A stretch of DNA of 64,000 nt. It comes from JANNBN01 sp031385545. GTDB taxonomy: Bacteria > Actinomycetota > Acidimicrobiia > Acidimicrobiales > JANYDT01. The position numbers and the translations under genes are program-made. Each line of letters starts with the position of its first letter. Positions within the stretch are counted from its first letter, which is position 1. The notes beneath the pieces are model-generated. The model did not search any database and was not told the DNA's origin. It saw nothing but the letters and a program-made list of their open reading frames with translations. Of the stretch, positions 15,815 to 24,146 are shown piece after piece. The stretch spans positions 8,181 through 72,180 of the forward strand of contig JANNBN010000125.1 in assembly GCA_031385545.1 (NCBI GenBank). The letters are read 5' to 3'.

Positions 15815-17068
15815 TCAAGGAAGCTTGATGCTCGGGTCGATGAACTCGTTGGTGACGATGTCAGCAGCGGTGAGTGCCGCATTGACCTCGGTGCCTTCCT
15901 TCTCGTAGATCGGGAGGGCCTTCTTGATGAACGCATCGACACGGGCGGTGTCGAACGAACCGAGTGTGCCGTCGGGACTGTTGGCGACGAGGGCGTCCTT
16001 CAGCTGGTATTCAACTGAAGCAGCCGCCTGGCTGGCGGTGTAGACCCAGCCGGTGTTGTACTTCGTGACGAGGTCGAGGATCAGCGTGTTGGCAGCGGCG
16101 GGGTTTGACACGTAGTCACGAGCGGCGCGCTGGACAACTGGGACGAGTGCCTTGAAGCATGCCTTGTTCGCATCGAAGTCAGCTGAGCGGACTCCGAGTG
16201 CGGCCGCGTAGGCGTCCCAGCCTGCGTCGTGAAGTAGCTGGTAGGCAACGGGCTTGGCCCATTCCTTCAGCTCCTTCTCGTAGAAGTACGGCTCGGCCGA
16301 AGCGAAGCCCTGCTGGGCTGACTTCCCGTTGTCGGCAACCCATGCTGACGGCTCACCCTTGTAGGAGCCGTCGATCTGGTCCTGGTTGATGATGCCTGCG
16401 CCAACGAGGTAGCTGAGGTACGCAGCTGGGCCGAACACGCGGATCTTGGTGTCCTTCGGCAGGTCTGCGATCGCCTTGGCGTCGGGGTACTTCTCTGGGT
16501 CCCACATGATGATCTGCGGGTTCTTGTTGAGCGGGGCGACTATGGACTTGGTCGGGAATTTGGTGTAGCTGGCGACTGCGTCGTCGTTCGCGACGTAGGC
16601 CAGCAGAATCGACTGGTCCTTGTACATCGTGGCGATGGGCGACTCGAAACCGATGGCAGGGCCGCCGACGCGGATCTCGATCTTGATGCCCGTGTCGGTG
16701 GTGCCGTCCATGAGCGGGCCGGTGACGCGCTTGGTGTCGGTGTCGATGGTTGGGCTGGCACCCACCATCTGGTACAGCGCACCGTGCTCGGCCTCAGGGT
16801 TCCAGTCGGTCTGGATGGCGATCGTGGCTGGGCACACGCCAGCCAGCGATGCACCGGCTGCGGCTGCGGCGACCGTGGTCTCGGCGGCAACTGCGACCGT
16901 TGTTTCAGCGGCGACGGTTTCGGCGGGGGTGGTCTCGACGACTGCCTCGGTGGCAGGTGCTTCTTCGGCGGCAACGGTGGTGTCGACGGTTTCGGCGGCA
17001 TCACTGCCACAGGCTGCGAGGAACAATGCCCCGGCCAGTGGCAGAGCCAGCAGCGCTGACTTCTTCAT
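15815..17068 (-). CDS. ABC transporter substrate-binding lipoprotein
   Basis: The 417-residue protein has a lipoprotein signal peptide, MKKSALLALPLAGALFLAACG, with the lipobox LAAC. Next comes a Thr/Val/Ala/Glu-rich linker of about 50 residues with repeated ETTVAA. The binding domain belongs to the NMT1/SsuA-like periplasmic family used for taurine, sulfonates, pyrimidine precursors and riboflavin. AAGGAG precedes the ATG at good spacing. It is the last gene of an operon with permease, ATPase, amidohydrolase and LLM monooxygenase, which suggests the ligand is the substrate those enzymes degrade. Gene order places the most abundant component last. Confidence 0.88.
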   Translation of the reverse strand: MKKSALLALPLAGALFLAACGSDAAETVDTTVAAEEAPATEAVVETTPAETVAAETTVAVAAETTVAAAAAGASLAGVCPATIAIQTDWNPEAEHGALYQMVGASPTIDTDTKRVTGPLMDGTTDTGIKIEIRVGGPAIGFESPIATMYKDQSILLAYVANDDAVASYTKFPTKSIVAPLNKNPQIIMWDPEKYPDAKAIADLPKDTKIRVFGPAAYLSYLVGAGIINQDQIDGSYKGEPSAWVADNGKSAQQGFASAEPYFYEKELKEWAKPVAYQLLHDAGWDAYAAALGVRSADFDANKACFKALVPVVQRAARDYVSNPAAANTLILDLVTKYNTGWVYTASQAAASVEYQLKDALVANSPDGTLGSFDTARVDAFIKKALPIYEKEGTEVNAALTAADIVTNEFIDPSIKLP

Positions 17069-17127
17069 AGATGGTCTCCTTAGGAGTGGTGGGTGGTGGG
17101 TGGTGGGTGAATGAGAACGGTGCGCAG

Positions 17128-18045
17128 TTAACGCTTGGTTGTGTTCCAGCGTCCGACGACGACGCTTTCGAGGACGGCGAAGAATGCGAAGAAGGCAAGG
17201 CCAAGCACTGCAGCCATCACGATGCAGGCCCACGTTGCCGGCCCGTTGAGACGCGAGTTGTACACGTCGACCTGCTGTCCGAGGCCGGCTTCACCAGCCC
17301 GGAAGAACACGTCACCGACGATGGCACCGATGACCGCAAGCCCGGCCGAGATGCGGAAGCCGGCGAAAACCGCTGGAGACGCTGCTGGCAGTTGCAGCTT
17401 GGTCAACCGGGTCCACCGGCTGGAGCCGTGCAGCGTGAACAGGTCGTGGAAACCTGGGTCGACTCCGGTGATGCCGAACAGGGTGTTGGACAGGATCGGG
17501 AAGATGGTGATGATGACGGTGACCAGAATGCGCGGGGCCTGGCTGTAGCCCATCACTGCGCCGATGAGCGGCGAGACGGTGAGAATTGGAATCGCCTGCA
17601 GCGCAACGAGGTATGGCCACAGGGAGAACTCCAGCCACTTGGCCATGCTCATGACCACGGCCGTGAGCACGCCCAGCACGATGGCGATGGAGAGGCCGAC
17701 CACCGCAACCTTGATGTCGAGCCACGTGGCCTTGAACACTGCATTGCGGATGACTGGAACGCCGTCCTTGGTCTCGAAGAGGAACGCCTTCGTGATGATT
17801 CGGTGCGGCGGCGGCAGGACGAACCGCTTGTACGGAGCAAGGAGCAACCGGGCTCCGTACCAAGTACCCATCATCAGGCCGAAGACGGCGATAGGCCCAA
17901 TGACCTTGATCGGTCTGAACGGTTCTTTGACCGCTTTCGGTGCGTCGCGCTCGATCGGAGCGAGGACAAGTGCCTTATCGGTGTCATGTGCCGCATCAGG
18001 AGGGAGCGAGCCGGCGACGATATCCCCACGGTCCTGGATCGTCAC
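17128..18045 (-). CDS. ABC transporter permease
   Basis: This 305-residue inner-membrane protein has about six helices and the BPD permease coupling loop, GVDPGFHDLFTLHGSSRWTR followed by LTKLQLPAASPAVFAGFRIS, which contains the EAA-type motif that docks the ATPase. A long cytoplasmic N-terminus of about 45 residues precedes the first helix. It belongs to the SsuC/TauC/ThiX-like group. The start overlaps the ATPase stop by 4 bp (ATGA), so the two are translationally coupled. A 59-bp spacer with a run of short GGTGGGT-type repeats separates it from the binding-protein gene. Confidence 0.9.
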   Translation of the reverse strand: MTIQDRGDIVAGSLPPDAAHDTDKALVLAPIERDAPKAVKEPFRPIKVIGPIAVFGLMMGTWYGARLLLAPYKRFVLPPPHRIITKAFLFETKDGVPVIRNAVFKATWLDIKVAVVGLSIAIVLGVLTAVVMSMAKWLEFSLWPYLVALQAIPILTVSPLIGAVMGYSQAPRILVTVIITIFPILSNTLFGITGVDPGFHDLFTLHGSSRWTRLTKLQLPAASPAVFAGFRISAGLAVIGAIVGDVFFRAGEAGLGQQVDVYNSRLNGPATWACIVMAAVLGLAFFAFFAVLESVVVGRWNTTKR

Positions 18046-18830
18046 CGTGCACCGCCCACCGCGACCCGGGCCTGCGGCGAAGCGGACGCCGTGGTGACGT
18101 ACGCCGAGTGGAGCGCGTCGTTGACCGCCCCGGTGAGCCGGGCGAACTCCGGCGTGTACCGGATCGACTCCGTACGTGGATATTCGAACGGCACGGCGAA
18201 CTCGGCGATCAGCCGACCGGGTCGAGCTGACATCACCAGCACACGCGTCGACAGGTAGACCGCTTCTGAGATGGAGTGCGTGATGAACAACCCGGCGAAC
18301 TGGTTGCGCACGAACAGCTGCATCAGCTCGGTGTTGAGGCGATCTCGGGTGATCTCGTCGATCGCGCCGAAGGGCTCATCGAACAGGAAGACCTTGGGGT
18401 TGAGCGTGAGGGAGCGGGCCAGCGATGCCCGCATCTTCATGCCGCCGGACAGCGACTTTGGGAATTTCTTCTCGAACCCCCTGAGGCCAACCAGTTCGAT
18501 GGCCTCGGCCGCAAGACGCGTCGCCTCGGCGCGTGGCATCTTGTGCAGCTCGGCGAACAGTTCGACGTTGCGCTGCACGGTGCGGAACGGCAACAGCGTG
18601 GCATCTTGGAACACATAGCCGATTGAGCTGCGGTCCACGTCGATGGACCCGCCGGTGATGTCCATGAGGCCCGACGCCATCTTGAGCAGCGTCGACTTGC
18701 CGCACCCCGATGGGCCGATGATGGAGACGAATTCCTCGGCCGCGACCGAAAACGAGACGTTGTCCACCGCATGCGTGCCGTCAGGAAAGACGCGGGAGAC
18801 GTCGTTGAAGCTGATCTGCGGTACAGACAT
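18042..18830 (-). CDS. ABC transporter ATPase
   Basis: The 262-residue ATPase shows Walker A GPSGCGKSTLLKM, signature LSGGMKMRASLARSL, Walker B KVFLFDEPFGAIDE and the H-loop ITHSISEA. It is of the SsuB/TauB type that pairs with single-permease importers. I start it at the ATG at 18830; an in-frame codon at 18848 is less likely. About 156 bp separate it from the deaminase gene upstream, enough for an internal promoter, though the genes still run in one direction and fit one function. Confidence 0.92.
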   Translation of the reverse strand: MSVPQISFNDVSRVFPDGTHAVDNVSFSVAAEEFVSIIGPSGCGKSTLLKMASGLMDITGGSIDVDRSSIGYVFQDATLLPFRTVQRNVELFAELHKMPRAEATRLAAEAIELVGLRGFEKKFPKSLSGGMKMRASLARSLTLNPKVFLFDEPFGAIDEITRDRLNTELMQLFVRNQFAGLFITHSISEAVYLSTRVLVMSARPGRLIAEFAVPFEYPRTESIRYTPEFARLTGAVNDALHSAYVTTASASPQARVAVGGAR

Positions 18831-18986
18831 CCGTGACACCTTACGCAATCGTGAACCCCATTCGCTCTGGAGGCAGGTGTGTTCACCTTCCGGTCATAAA
18901 CGCGATGGACCGATTCGTCCAGGTTCGCGTCCACGTCGAGCTGGTCCGTGTGAAGCGATTCTCAAGCCAACCTCACGGTGCGATCA

Positions 18987-20207
18987 TCAGCCCACGGAAC
19001 GACTGACGGTGGTCTCGGCAACGAGGCGGCCTCGTTTCCAGACCCGACGGTGCTGGTCTGCCCGAGCGATCGCATCGGCCAGGTCTGGGGCACGCAGCGA
19101 CACGAGATCGGCCACGTGGCCTACGGCGAGAAGCGGGACCGGGCGACCCATTGCTCGATGCGCAGCGCCGGCCACTGAGTCCCATGCCTCGTGCGGGAGC
19201 AGGTGGCCAGCCATCACCATCAGCGCAGCCGTCTCGCACGGGTCGTGGCGGCCCATCGAGTTGAACGGGTCACGGACGTTGTCGGCACCCGCTGCGACGT
19301 TGACGCCGGCACGGCGCAGTGCATGAACCGCGGTGAGACCCCGAGGCGGGGCGACCGGGTGATCGCGCGACTGGAGGAATAGGTTCGTCTGCGGCAGTGC
19401 GATAACCGAGATGCCAGCTGCTGCGACGAGCGCAGCGGTGTCGGCCTGTCTGCCGACGTCCTGCACACCAAGACTGCAGCAATGACTGGCTACTGTCCCG
19501 CCGGTGTATCCGGTGGCGATGATGCGTTCGGCGAGATAGCGAAGATCTTCACTGCGGGCGTCGAGGTTTTCGTCTGTGTGCAGATCGATCGCCCGGCCTT
19601 CGGTCCCGGCGATGTCGAGTGCGATGTCGGTCGCCTCGGTGCCGACCACGTCGAGATGGGGGCATCCGCCAACCACGACTGACGGATCCATCATCACACT
19701 GGAGCGCAGCAGACGTCGGTTTGCCTCGTTGCCACCAGTCACCCAGCCGGTGAGGGATACGACCTGAACATCGCAGATCGCTGCAACGTCGGCGCGCACT
19801 TGCAGGAGGGCCTCCATCGCCGCAAGGTCGATGCCCTCGTGCACATTGACGTGTGTTCGGACGGCGGTGATGCCAGAAGCCACGAGCTCCTGAACCGCTT
19901 GCGTACCTCGACGGACCATATCGGCGACTGTCAGCGATGGGAAGAAGTTCGTCCACCCCTGGACAGCGCCCATCAGATCGCCCTTTGGGTTGGCCACCAG
20001 CTGTGCGGTGAGCACCTTGTCGAGGTGCGCGTGCGGCTCTGCCGGAGCTGCGAGGAGGAGATCACCGTCAAGGTTGACTGAGTTCGGTGGGGCGACTTCA
20101 GCGGTATGCGCGACGACGGAGGTGATCAGCCCGCTGACCGAGTCGACCTGGACGTCGATTGCCGTGCCGTCGATGCTGCGCGCGTCGGTGATCCAGAACG
20201 TCGACAC
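18987..20207 (-). CDS. cytosine-deaminase-like amidohydrolase
   Basis: The 406-residue protein carries the metal-site motifs of the CodA/AtzC branch of amidohydrolases: EPHAHLDKV near residue 58, DLHTDENLD, VASHCCSLG, and GADNVRDPF with the catalytic Asp. This branch removes amino or alkylamino groups from pyrimidines, triazines and other N-heterocycles. It starts at a GTG 3 bp after the LLM gene, so the two are tightly coupled. With the importer downstream it suggests uptake, ring oxidation and deamination of a heterocycle; the actual compound is not known. Confidence 0.85.
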   Translation of the reverse strand: MSTFWITDARSIDGTAIDVQVDSVSGLITSVVAHTAEVAPPNSVNLDGDLLLAAPAEPHAHLDKVLTAQLVANPKGDLMGAVQGWTNFFPSLTVADMVRRGTQAVQELVASGITAVRTHVNVHEGIDLAAMEALLQVRADVAAICDVQVVSLTGWVTGGNEANRRLLRSSVMMDPSVVVGGCPHLDVVGTEATDIALDIAGTEGRAIDLHTDENLDARSEDLRYLAERIIATGYTGGTVASHCCSLGVQDVGRQADTAALVAAAGISVIALPQTNLFLQSRDHPVAPPRGLTAVHALRRAGVNVAAGADNVRDPFNSMGRHDPCETAALMVMAGHLLPHEAWDSVAGAAHRAMGRPVPLLAVGHVADLVSLRAPDLADAIARADQHRRVWKRGRLVAETTVSRSVG

Positions 20208-20210
20208 GAC

Positions 20211-21431
20211 TTACTGCGGCACGGTGAACGAGGGCGATTGGGCCGGCCGCTCGAGCGTGCTGAGGGACAGTCCCGCGCCGGGCAGAACTTCCTCAGCCCA
20301 CATATGAATCTGCTCAGTCATCTGTTCCCGGGTGAGCCCCGGCAGGTCGAGGAAGAGGCACAGGTGCTCGACCCCGAACCGTTCGCGGTACATCGACACG
20401 GTGTCGATGCAGTCCTGCACCGAGCCAATGGCTGCGACCTGCTGATTGAACGAATCCTCAAGCGACGGTTGCACACCGAACGCAAGCTTGTTGCCGTCGG
20501 CCCCCTTGTAGTTGGTGAACCGTCCGTATGGGGCGAGGAACCGGGTGAACTCGTCGTGGCCGTTGCGCGCGGTTGACCACGCCGCTTCACGGGTCTTGCC
20601 GGCATGCGCGTTGAGGACCAGCACCTTGTTCTCGCCAGCGCGTAGCGATGTGCCGTGGGCTGCGTTGTACGTGTCGGTGTAGTGCTGCCAGCGCGGTGCC
20701 ATGAGGTCTGGGTGCATCAGCCAGTAGACGCCACGGTGCCCAGCACGGGGAACGTATTCCATGGTCTCGCCGCTGGTGACGGGTTGATAGATCGGAACCT
20801 GTCGCGTGACCTTCGGAACGAGGGTGAGGTCCGTGACGGTTTCCCCACGGTCGGGGATGCCGGCCGGTGGGAACTGGTAGTGCTTGCCTGTGAACGAGAA
20901 ACGCTCGTTGTACCAGGCAGCCTTGATGACCTCCATTGCTTCCTCGAACTGCTCGCGGTTGAAGGCGTCGTCTTTCGCACTCATGTCGTTATCGCCGCTG
21001 GCAACCCGGGAACCGAGGGTCATTGCTTCACGCGGCACAGTGCCGCGGCCCACACCGAACTCCATTCGCCCGCCGGTGAGGATATCGGCCATTGCGAAGT
21101 CTTCGGCCAGCCGCAGCGGATGCCACTGGGGCACCACGTTGAACATCTGGCCCATGCGGATGCGCTGCGTGTGCTGCGCCATAGCCATTCCGAACAGCAC
21201 GAGGTTTGGTGTGACCTCGTACCCCTCGTACTGGAAGTGGTGCTCGGTGAACCACATGCAGTTGAAGCCGGCCGTGTCTGCCGCCTTGGCCCATGCGGTG
21301 AGGTTCTCGTAACACTGGATCGAGTCCTGCTGGAAGTAACGCCGCTCGGTGGGCAACGGCCCTGCATTGCCTGCATCAGGCATGGGCACGGTACCGAAGA
21401 AGTTGAGGTCGCAGCGGAAGGGCGTGGTCAT
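20211..21431 (-). CDS. LLM class flavin-dependent monooxygenase
   Basis: This 406-residue protein is a luciferase-like TIM barrel. WFTEHHFQYEGYEVTPN and GGRMEFGVGRGTVPREAM are the flavin-binding signatures of the bacterial-luciferase/RutA-type superfamily. Such enzymes use reduced flavin and oxygen to hydroxylate or open rings and C-S or C-N bonds. It is the first gene of the operon that continues with the amidohydrolase and the ABC importer. The flavin type (FMN or F420) cannot be fixed from sequence, though oxygenase use is more likely in this context. Confidence 0.85.
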   Translation of the reverse strand: MTTPFRCDLNFFGTVPMPDAGNAGPLPTERRYFQQDSIQCYENLTAWAKAADTAGFNCMWFTEHHFQYEGYEVTPNLVLFGMAMAQHTQRIRMGQMFNVVPQWHPLRLAEDFAMADILTGGRMEFGVGRGTVPREAMTLGSRVASGDNDMSAKDDAFNREQFEEAMEVIKAAWYNERFSFTGKHYQFPPAGIPDRGETVTDLTLVPKVTRQVPIYQPVTSGETMEYVPRAGHRGVYWLMHPDLMAPRWQHYTDTYNAAHGTSLRAGENKVLVLNAHAGKTREAAWSTARNGHDEFTRFLAPYGRFTNYKGADGNKLAFGVQPSLEDSFNQQVAAIGSVQDCIDTVSMYRERFGVEHLCLFLDLPGLTREQMTEQIHMWAEEVLPGAGLSLSTLERPAQSPSFTVPQ

Positions 21432-21554
21432 GGACCGATGTTAGGTAAATCTGGCGAGAAGGCGCGAATGAGGTTGTGTGAACGTTCGGGCATGTCCGTG
21501 CGTACCACTAGTCGTCTCCGTCAGAAAGACCGGAGCACTACGAGGAGAAAAGCC

Positions 21555-22061
21555 ATGATTCGTTCACTCGCCATCCGCCAGTTGGCCGTCGGGGCTGCGA
21601 TTCTCGCAGCGACCGTTGGTGGTCTCGCGGTGGGCGTCGGCCCCGCTGGCGCGCAGAGCAGCACTCCTACCACTGCAGCGAAGAAAGTCATCAAATTGGG
21701 CGTCGGCAGCACCAAGCTCGGTGATGTGATCGTTGACGGCAGCGGAATGTCGTTGTACATGTTTGCGCCCGATCGCTACAACGTGGCGACGTGCGAGGGT
21801 CAGTGCCTCACTGCGTGGCCGCCAGTGATGCTGCCATCTGGTTCCACGACATCCGACGTCGAGTTGAGCGGCGGCCTGCGCAAGTCCAAGCTTGGCGTGG
21901 CGATGCGAGAGGACGGCTCTCGTCAACTCACGTACAACGGATGGGCGCTCTATTACTGGTTCCGTGATGGCAAGGCCGGCGATGTCAACGGACAGTGGGT
22001 CAACGGAATCTGGTGGGTCATGAGCGACGAAGGGACGCCCAACACCAAGCGCGTCAGCTGA
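21555..22061 (+). CDS. COG4315 secreted protein
   Basis: The 168-residue protein has an N-terminal signal peptide (RQLAVGAAILAATVGGLAV, cleavage near GPAGAQS) and two copies of the repeat typical of COG4315 predicted lipoproteins: LYMFAPDRYNVATCEGQC with the YxFxxD motif and paired cysteines, and LYYWFRDGKAGDVNGQ. No lipobox Cys follows the signal, so it is probably secreted rather than lipidated. Function in the family is unknown; some members are redox- or copper-linked. GAGGAG precedes the ATG. It stands 87 bp ahead of an ECF sigma gene and is a natural candidate for its regulon. Confidence 0.85.
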   Translation: MIRSLAIRQLAVGAAILAATVGGLAVGVGPAGAQSSTPTTAAKKVIKLGVGSTKLGDVIVDGSGMSLYMFAPDRYNVATCEGQCLTAWPPVMLPSGSTTSDVELSGGLRKSKLGVAMREDGSRQLTYNGWALYYWFRDGKAGDVNGQWVNGIWWVMSDEGTPNTKRVS

Positions 22062-22148
22062 ATCGACCTCAAGCCACCTGACCCGAAGCCTCCCGACTCG
22101 CCCGGAAACGTAAGCCGAACGATGCCCCGCAACCGTCAGGATCGTACG

Positions 22149-22706
22149 ATGCCTGCTGTGACTGCAGCGGGCATCGACGACCTCCGTGTGCTGTACGACC
22201 TGCACGGAGCCGAGATCTTCCGGTTCTGTTCGCGTCTCGTCGGTGACCGCGGGCTGGCAGAAGAAGCTGTGCAGGAGACGTTCTTGCGCGCCTGGCGGGC
22301 GCGTGACCGATGGGAGGAAAACCTCGGGTCGGTACGGACGTGGCTGTATTCGATTGCCCGGAACGTGTCGATCGATCTGTTGCGGGCCCGGTCCGTTCGC
22401 CCGCAGCTCAACCGCTTCGGGGCAGGCGGTCACAATGGTCGTGCCGAGCACACGCTCGATGTGACCGGGCCGGCCGGTGCCAGGGATGCCTACGATGATC
22501 TCTTGGACGGTTGGATGCTTGAAGAAGGACTGCGTCGTTTACGAGACGAGCAGCGTCACGCCATTGTGGAGACTTACGTGAAGGGACGACCATACGGAGA
22601 GGTAGCGAAAGAACTCGGAGTCCCGGACGGGACAATCCGAACCCGGGTCTTCTACGGACTCAAAGCACTCCGGCTTGCGCTCGAAGAAATGGGTTGGAAT
22701 GTCTGA
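22149..22706 (+). CDS. ECF RNA polymerase sigma factor
   Basis: This 185-residue protein has sigma region 2, LVGDRGLAEEAVQETFLRAW, and region 4, PYGEVAKELGVPDGTIRTRVFYGLKAL, given here only as positions about 60-80 and 150-176, with the helix-turn-helix of SigK/SigL-like ECF factors. I prefer the ATG at 22149 with AGGA upstream; an ATG at 22122 is in frame. A 10-bp palindrome, ATCGTACGAT, covers the start. The stop overlaps the anti-sigma gene by 8 bp, so the two products are made in step. Confidence 0.92.
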   Translation: MPAVTAAGIDDLRVLYDLHGAEIFRFCSRLVGDRGLAEEAVQETFLRAWRARDRWEENLGSVRTWLYSIARNVSIDLLRARSVRPQLNRFGAGGHNGRAEHTLDVTGPAGARDAYDDLLDGWMLEEGLRRLRDEQRHAIVETYVKGRPYGEVAKELGVPDGTIRTRVFYGLKALRLALEEMGWNV

Positions 22707-23460
22707 CATCCGCTGCACCCGAACAACTGATATCGGCGCCTATCTTCTCGGCGGGCTGCCTCAGGACGAGGCCGTTGCGTTGCGCCACCACATCGACGGG
22801 TGCGCCGAGTGCGCCGACGCGATGCGAGAGTTGCAGCCACTGACGGACCAACTCAGCACCACGGACCTGCGTTCATTCGCGGGAATGACCGTCGAGACAC
22901 CGTCCGATGATCTGCGCGACCGCATCCTGCACCGTGCTGCTACCGAATCCGACCGCTTCGGTAACGCACCCCGGGGCAGCGTCCACAAGTGGAGGGTAGC
23001 GGCCGCGTCTGCAGCAGCGTTCGCGGTCGGTGCCGGCTCAGGCTGGTCGGCCAACCTTGCTGCGTCACCCTCGGTGCCACCCACCACCAAACATGTGTAC
23101 TGGGGCACCGGAACCGAGGCCGCACCGCAGAAGGTGAAGTTCGTGTCGGCCGCCGGCGCTGCCGGCGTTGTCGGTCCGAAGGCATGGGCTGCGGTCAGTA
23201 GCGGCCCGGCCGGTACCTACGCCGCCCTGTATACGAAGGGTCTCAAACCCAACGTGACCTATCGGTGGTGGTTCGAAAAGGTCGACGGCACGCGGGTCGG
23301 CCTCGGCTCGTTCGTGTTCCCCGCCGGACAAAGCGACTGGGTCGTGTGCCCCGGCGGTACGTCGGTCGAGCGGGTCGAACTCAAGGCGATCGGGGCCACT
23401 GATCCAAACGGTGTCGACGTGTTGCGTGCCGATCTACCACCCCCGCCAACTGCGTCCTGA
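22699..23460 (+). CDS. RskA-type anti-sigma factor
   Basis: The 253-residue protein starts with a ZAS domain; the zinc motif is HHIDGCAECADAM (His-x3-Cys-x2-Cys). One membrane helix follows (VAAASAAAFAVGAGSGW, about residues 105-125), then an extracytoplasmic domain like that of RskA. It would hold the ECF factor at the membrane until regulated proteolysis. No protease gene is adjacent. The overlap with the sigma gene supports the pairing. Confidence 0.9.
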   Translation: MSDIRCTRTTDIGAYLLGGLPQDEAVALRHHIDGCAECADAMRELQPLTDQLSTTDLRSFAGMTVETPSDDLRDRILHRAATESDRFGNAPRGSVHKWRVAAASAAAFAVGAGSGWSANLAASPSVPPTTKHVYWGTGTEAAPQKVKFVSAAGAAGVVGPKAWAAVSSGPAGTYAALYTKGLKPNVTYRWWFEKVDGTRVGLGSFVFPAGQSDWVVCPGGTSVERVELKAIGATDPNGVDVLRADLPPPPTAS

Positions 23461-23546
23461 TCGCGAGAGAGGCACGGGGCCCGGGGGGCGGACTCGGGGT
23501 CGGTCGGGGTTCATGGGCCGGCGGAGCCGTCGATTACTGTTTGTCC

Positions 23547-24071
23547 ATGCCAGTACCTCCGCCCGGTGAACGCGAAATCCTGACCTGGGATGCTTTCGGT
23601 GAGGCGGGTGTCGCACTCAGCCAGCAGGTCGCAGCAAGTGGCTATCGGCCAGACATCATCCTGGCCATCGCCCGTGGCGGGCTGTTGCCGGCCGGGGCCA
23701 TGGGCTACGCGCTGAGTGTCAAGAACGTGTTCGTGATCTCGGTCGAGTACTACACGGGTATCGGCGAAACGCTCGACTTCCCGGTGATGCTGCCGCCGCA
23801 GCTCAACCTGGTCGACCTACAGGACAAGAAGGTTCTGGTCGTCGACGACGTCGCAGATACGGGCCACACCCTCAAGGCAGTGCATGACTTCGTGGTCGGC
23901 AATGTTGCCGAGACCCGGGTTGCGGTCATCTACGAAAAGCCGCATTCCATCGTGAAGTGCGAATACGTCTGGAAGCGCACGGACCGCTGGATCGACTTTC
24001 CGTGGAGCGACAAGCCGCCAGTCCTGCTTCCGAGCGGCGAGCTCTACTCCGCCGCAATCGACGGTCACTGA
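23547..24071 (+). CDS. phosphoribosyltransferase
   Basis: This 174-residue protein has the PRPP-binding motif VLVVDDVADTGHTL and an N-terminal IILAIARGGLLPAGAM, as in xanthine/guanine-type type I phosphoribosyltransferases. The C-terminal YVWKRTDRWIDFPW resembles archaeal/actinobacterial Gpt-like proteins. It probably salvages a purine base to its nucleotide. The ATG at 23547 is chosen over a TTG two codons upstream. It converges with the FAS1-OmpA gene across two hairpins. Confidence 0.88.
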   Translation: MPVPPPGEREILTWDAFGEAGVALSQQVAASGYRPDIILAIARGGLLPAGAMGYALSVKNVFVISVEYYTGIGETLDFPVMLPPQLNLVDLQDKKVLVVDDVADTGHTLKAVHDFVVGNVAETRVAVIYEKPHSIVKCEYVWKRTDRWIDFPWSDKPPVLLPSGELYSAAIDGH

Positions 24072-24085
24072 GGCACGACGCGAAA

Positions 24086-24145
24086 CAGCCCCCGGGATCA
24101 CCCGAGGGCTGTGAGTTCCTTTCGCGGCGACAAGTCGCCGCGAAA
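24086..24145. terminator. two hairpins between convergent genes
   Basis: CAGCCCCCGGG...CCCGAGGGCTG (about 24086-24112) is an imperfect hairpin with one mismatch. TTTCGCGGCGAC (24120-24131) and GTCGCCGCGAAA (24134-24145) make a perfect 12 bp stem with a 2-base spacer. The second ends one base from the stop of the FAS1-OmpA gene and can terminate transcripts from both sides. Confidence 0.8.
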
Positions 24146-24146
24146 G

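Noticed and set aside
17071..18258. 395-codon open frame on the plus strand
   Set aside because: It is antisense to the permease and ATPase genes, rich in Asp/Glu/Arg as expected for a shadow.
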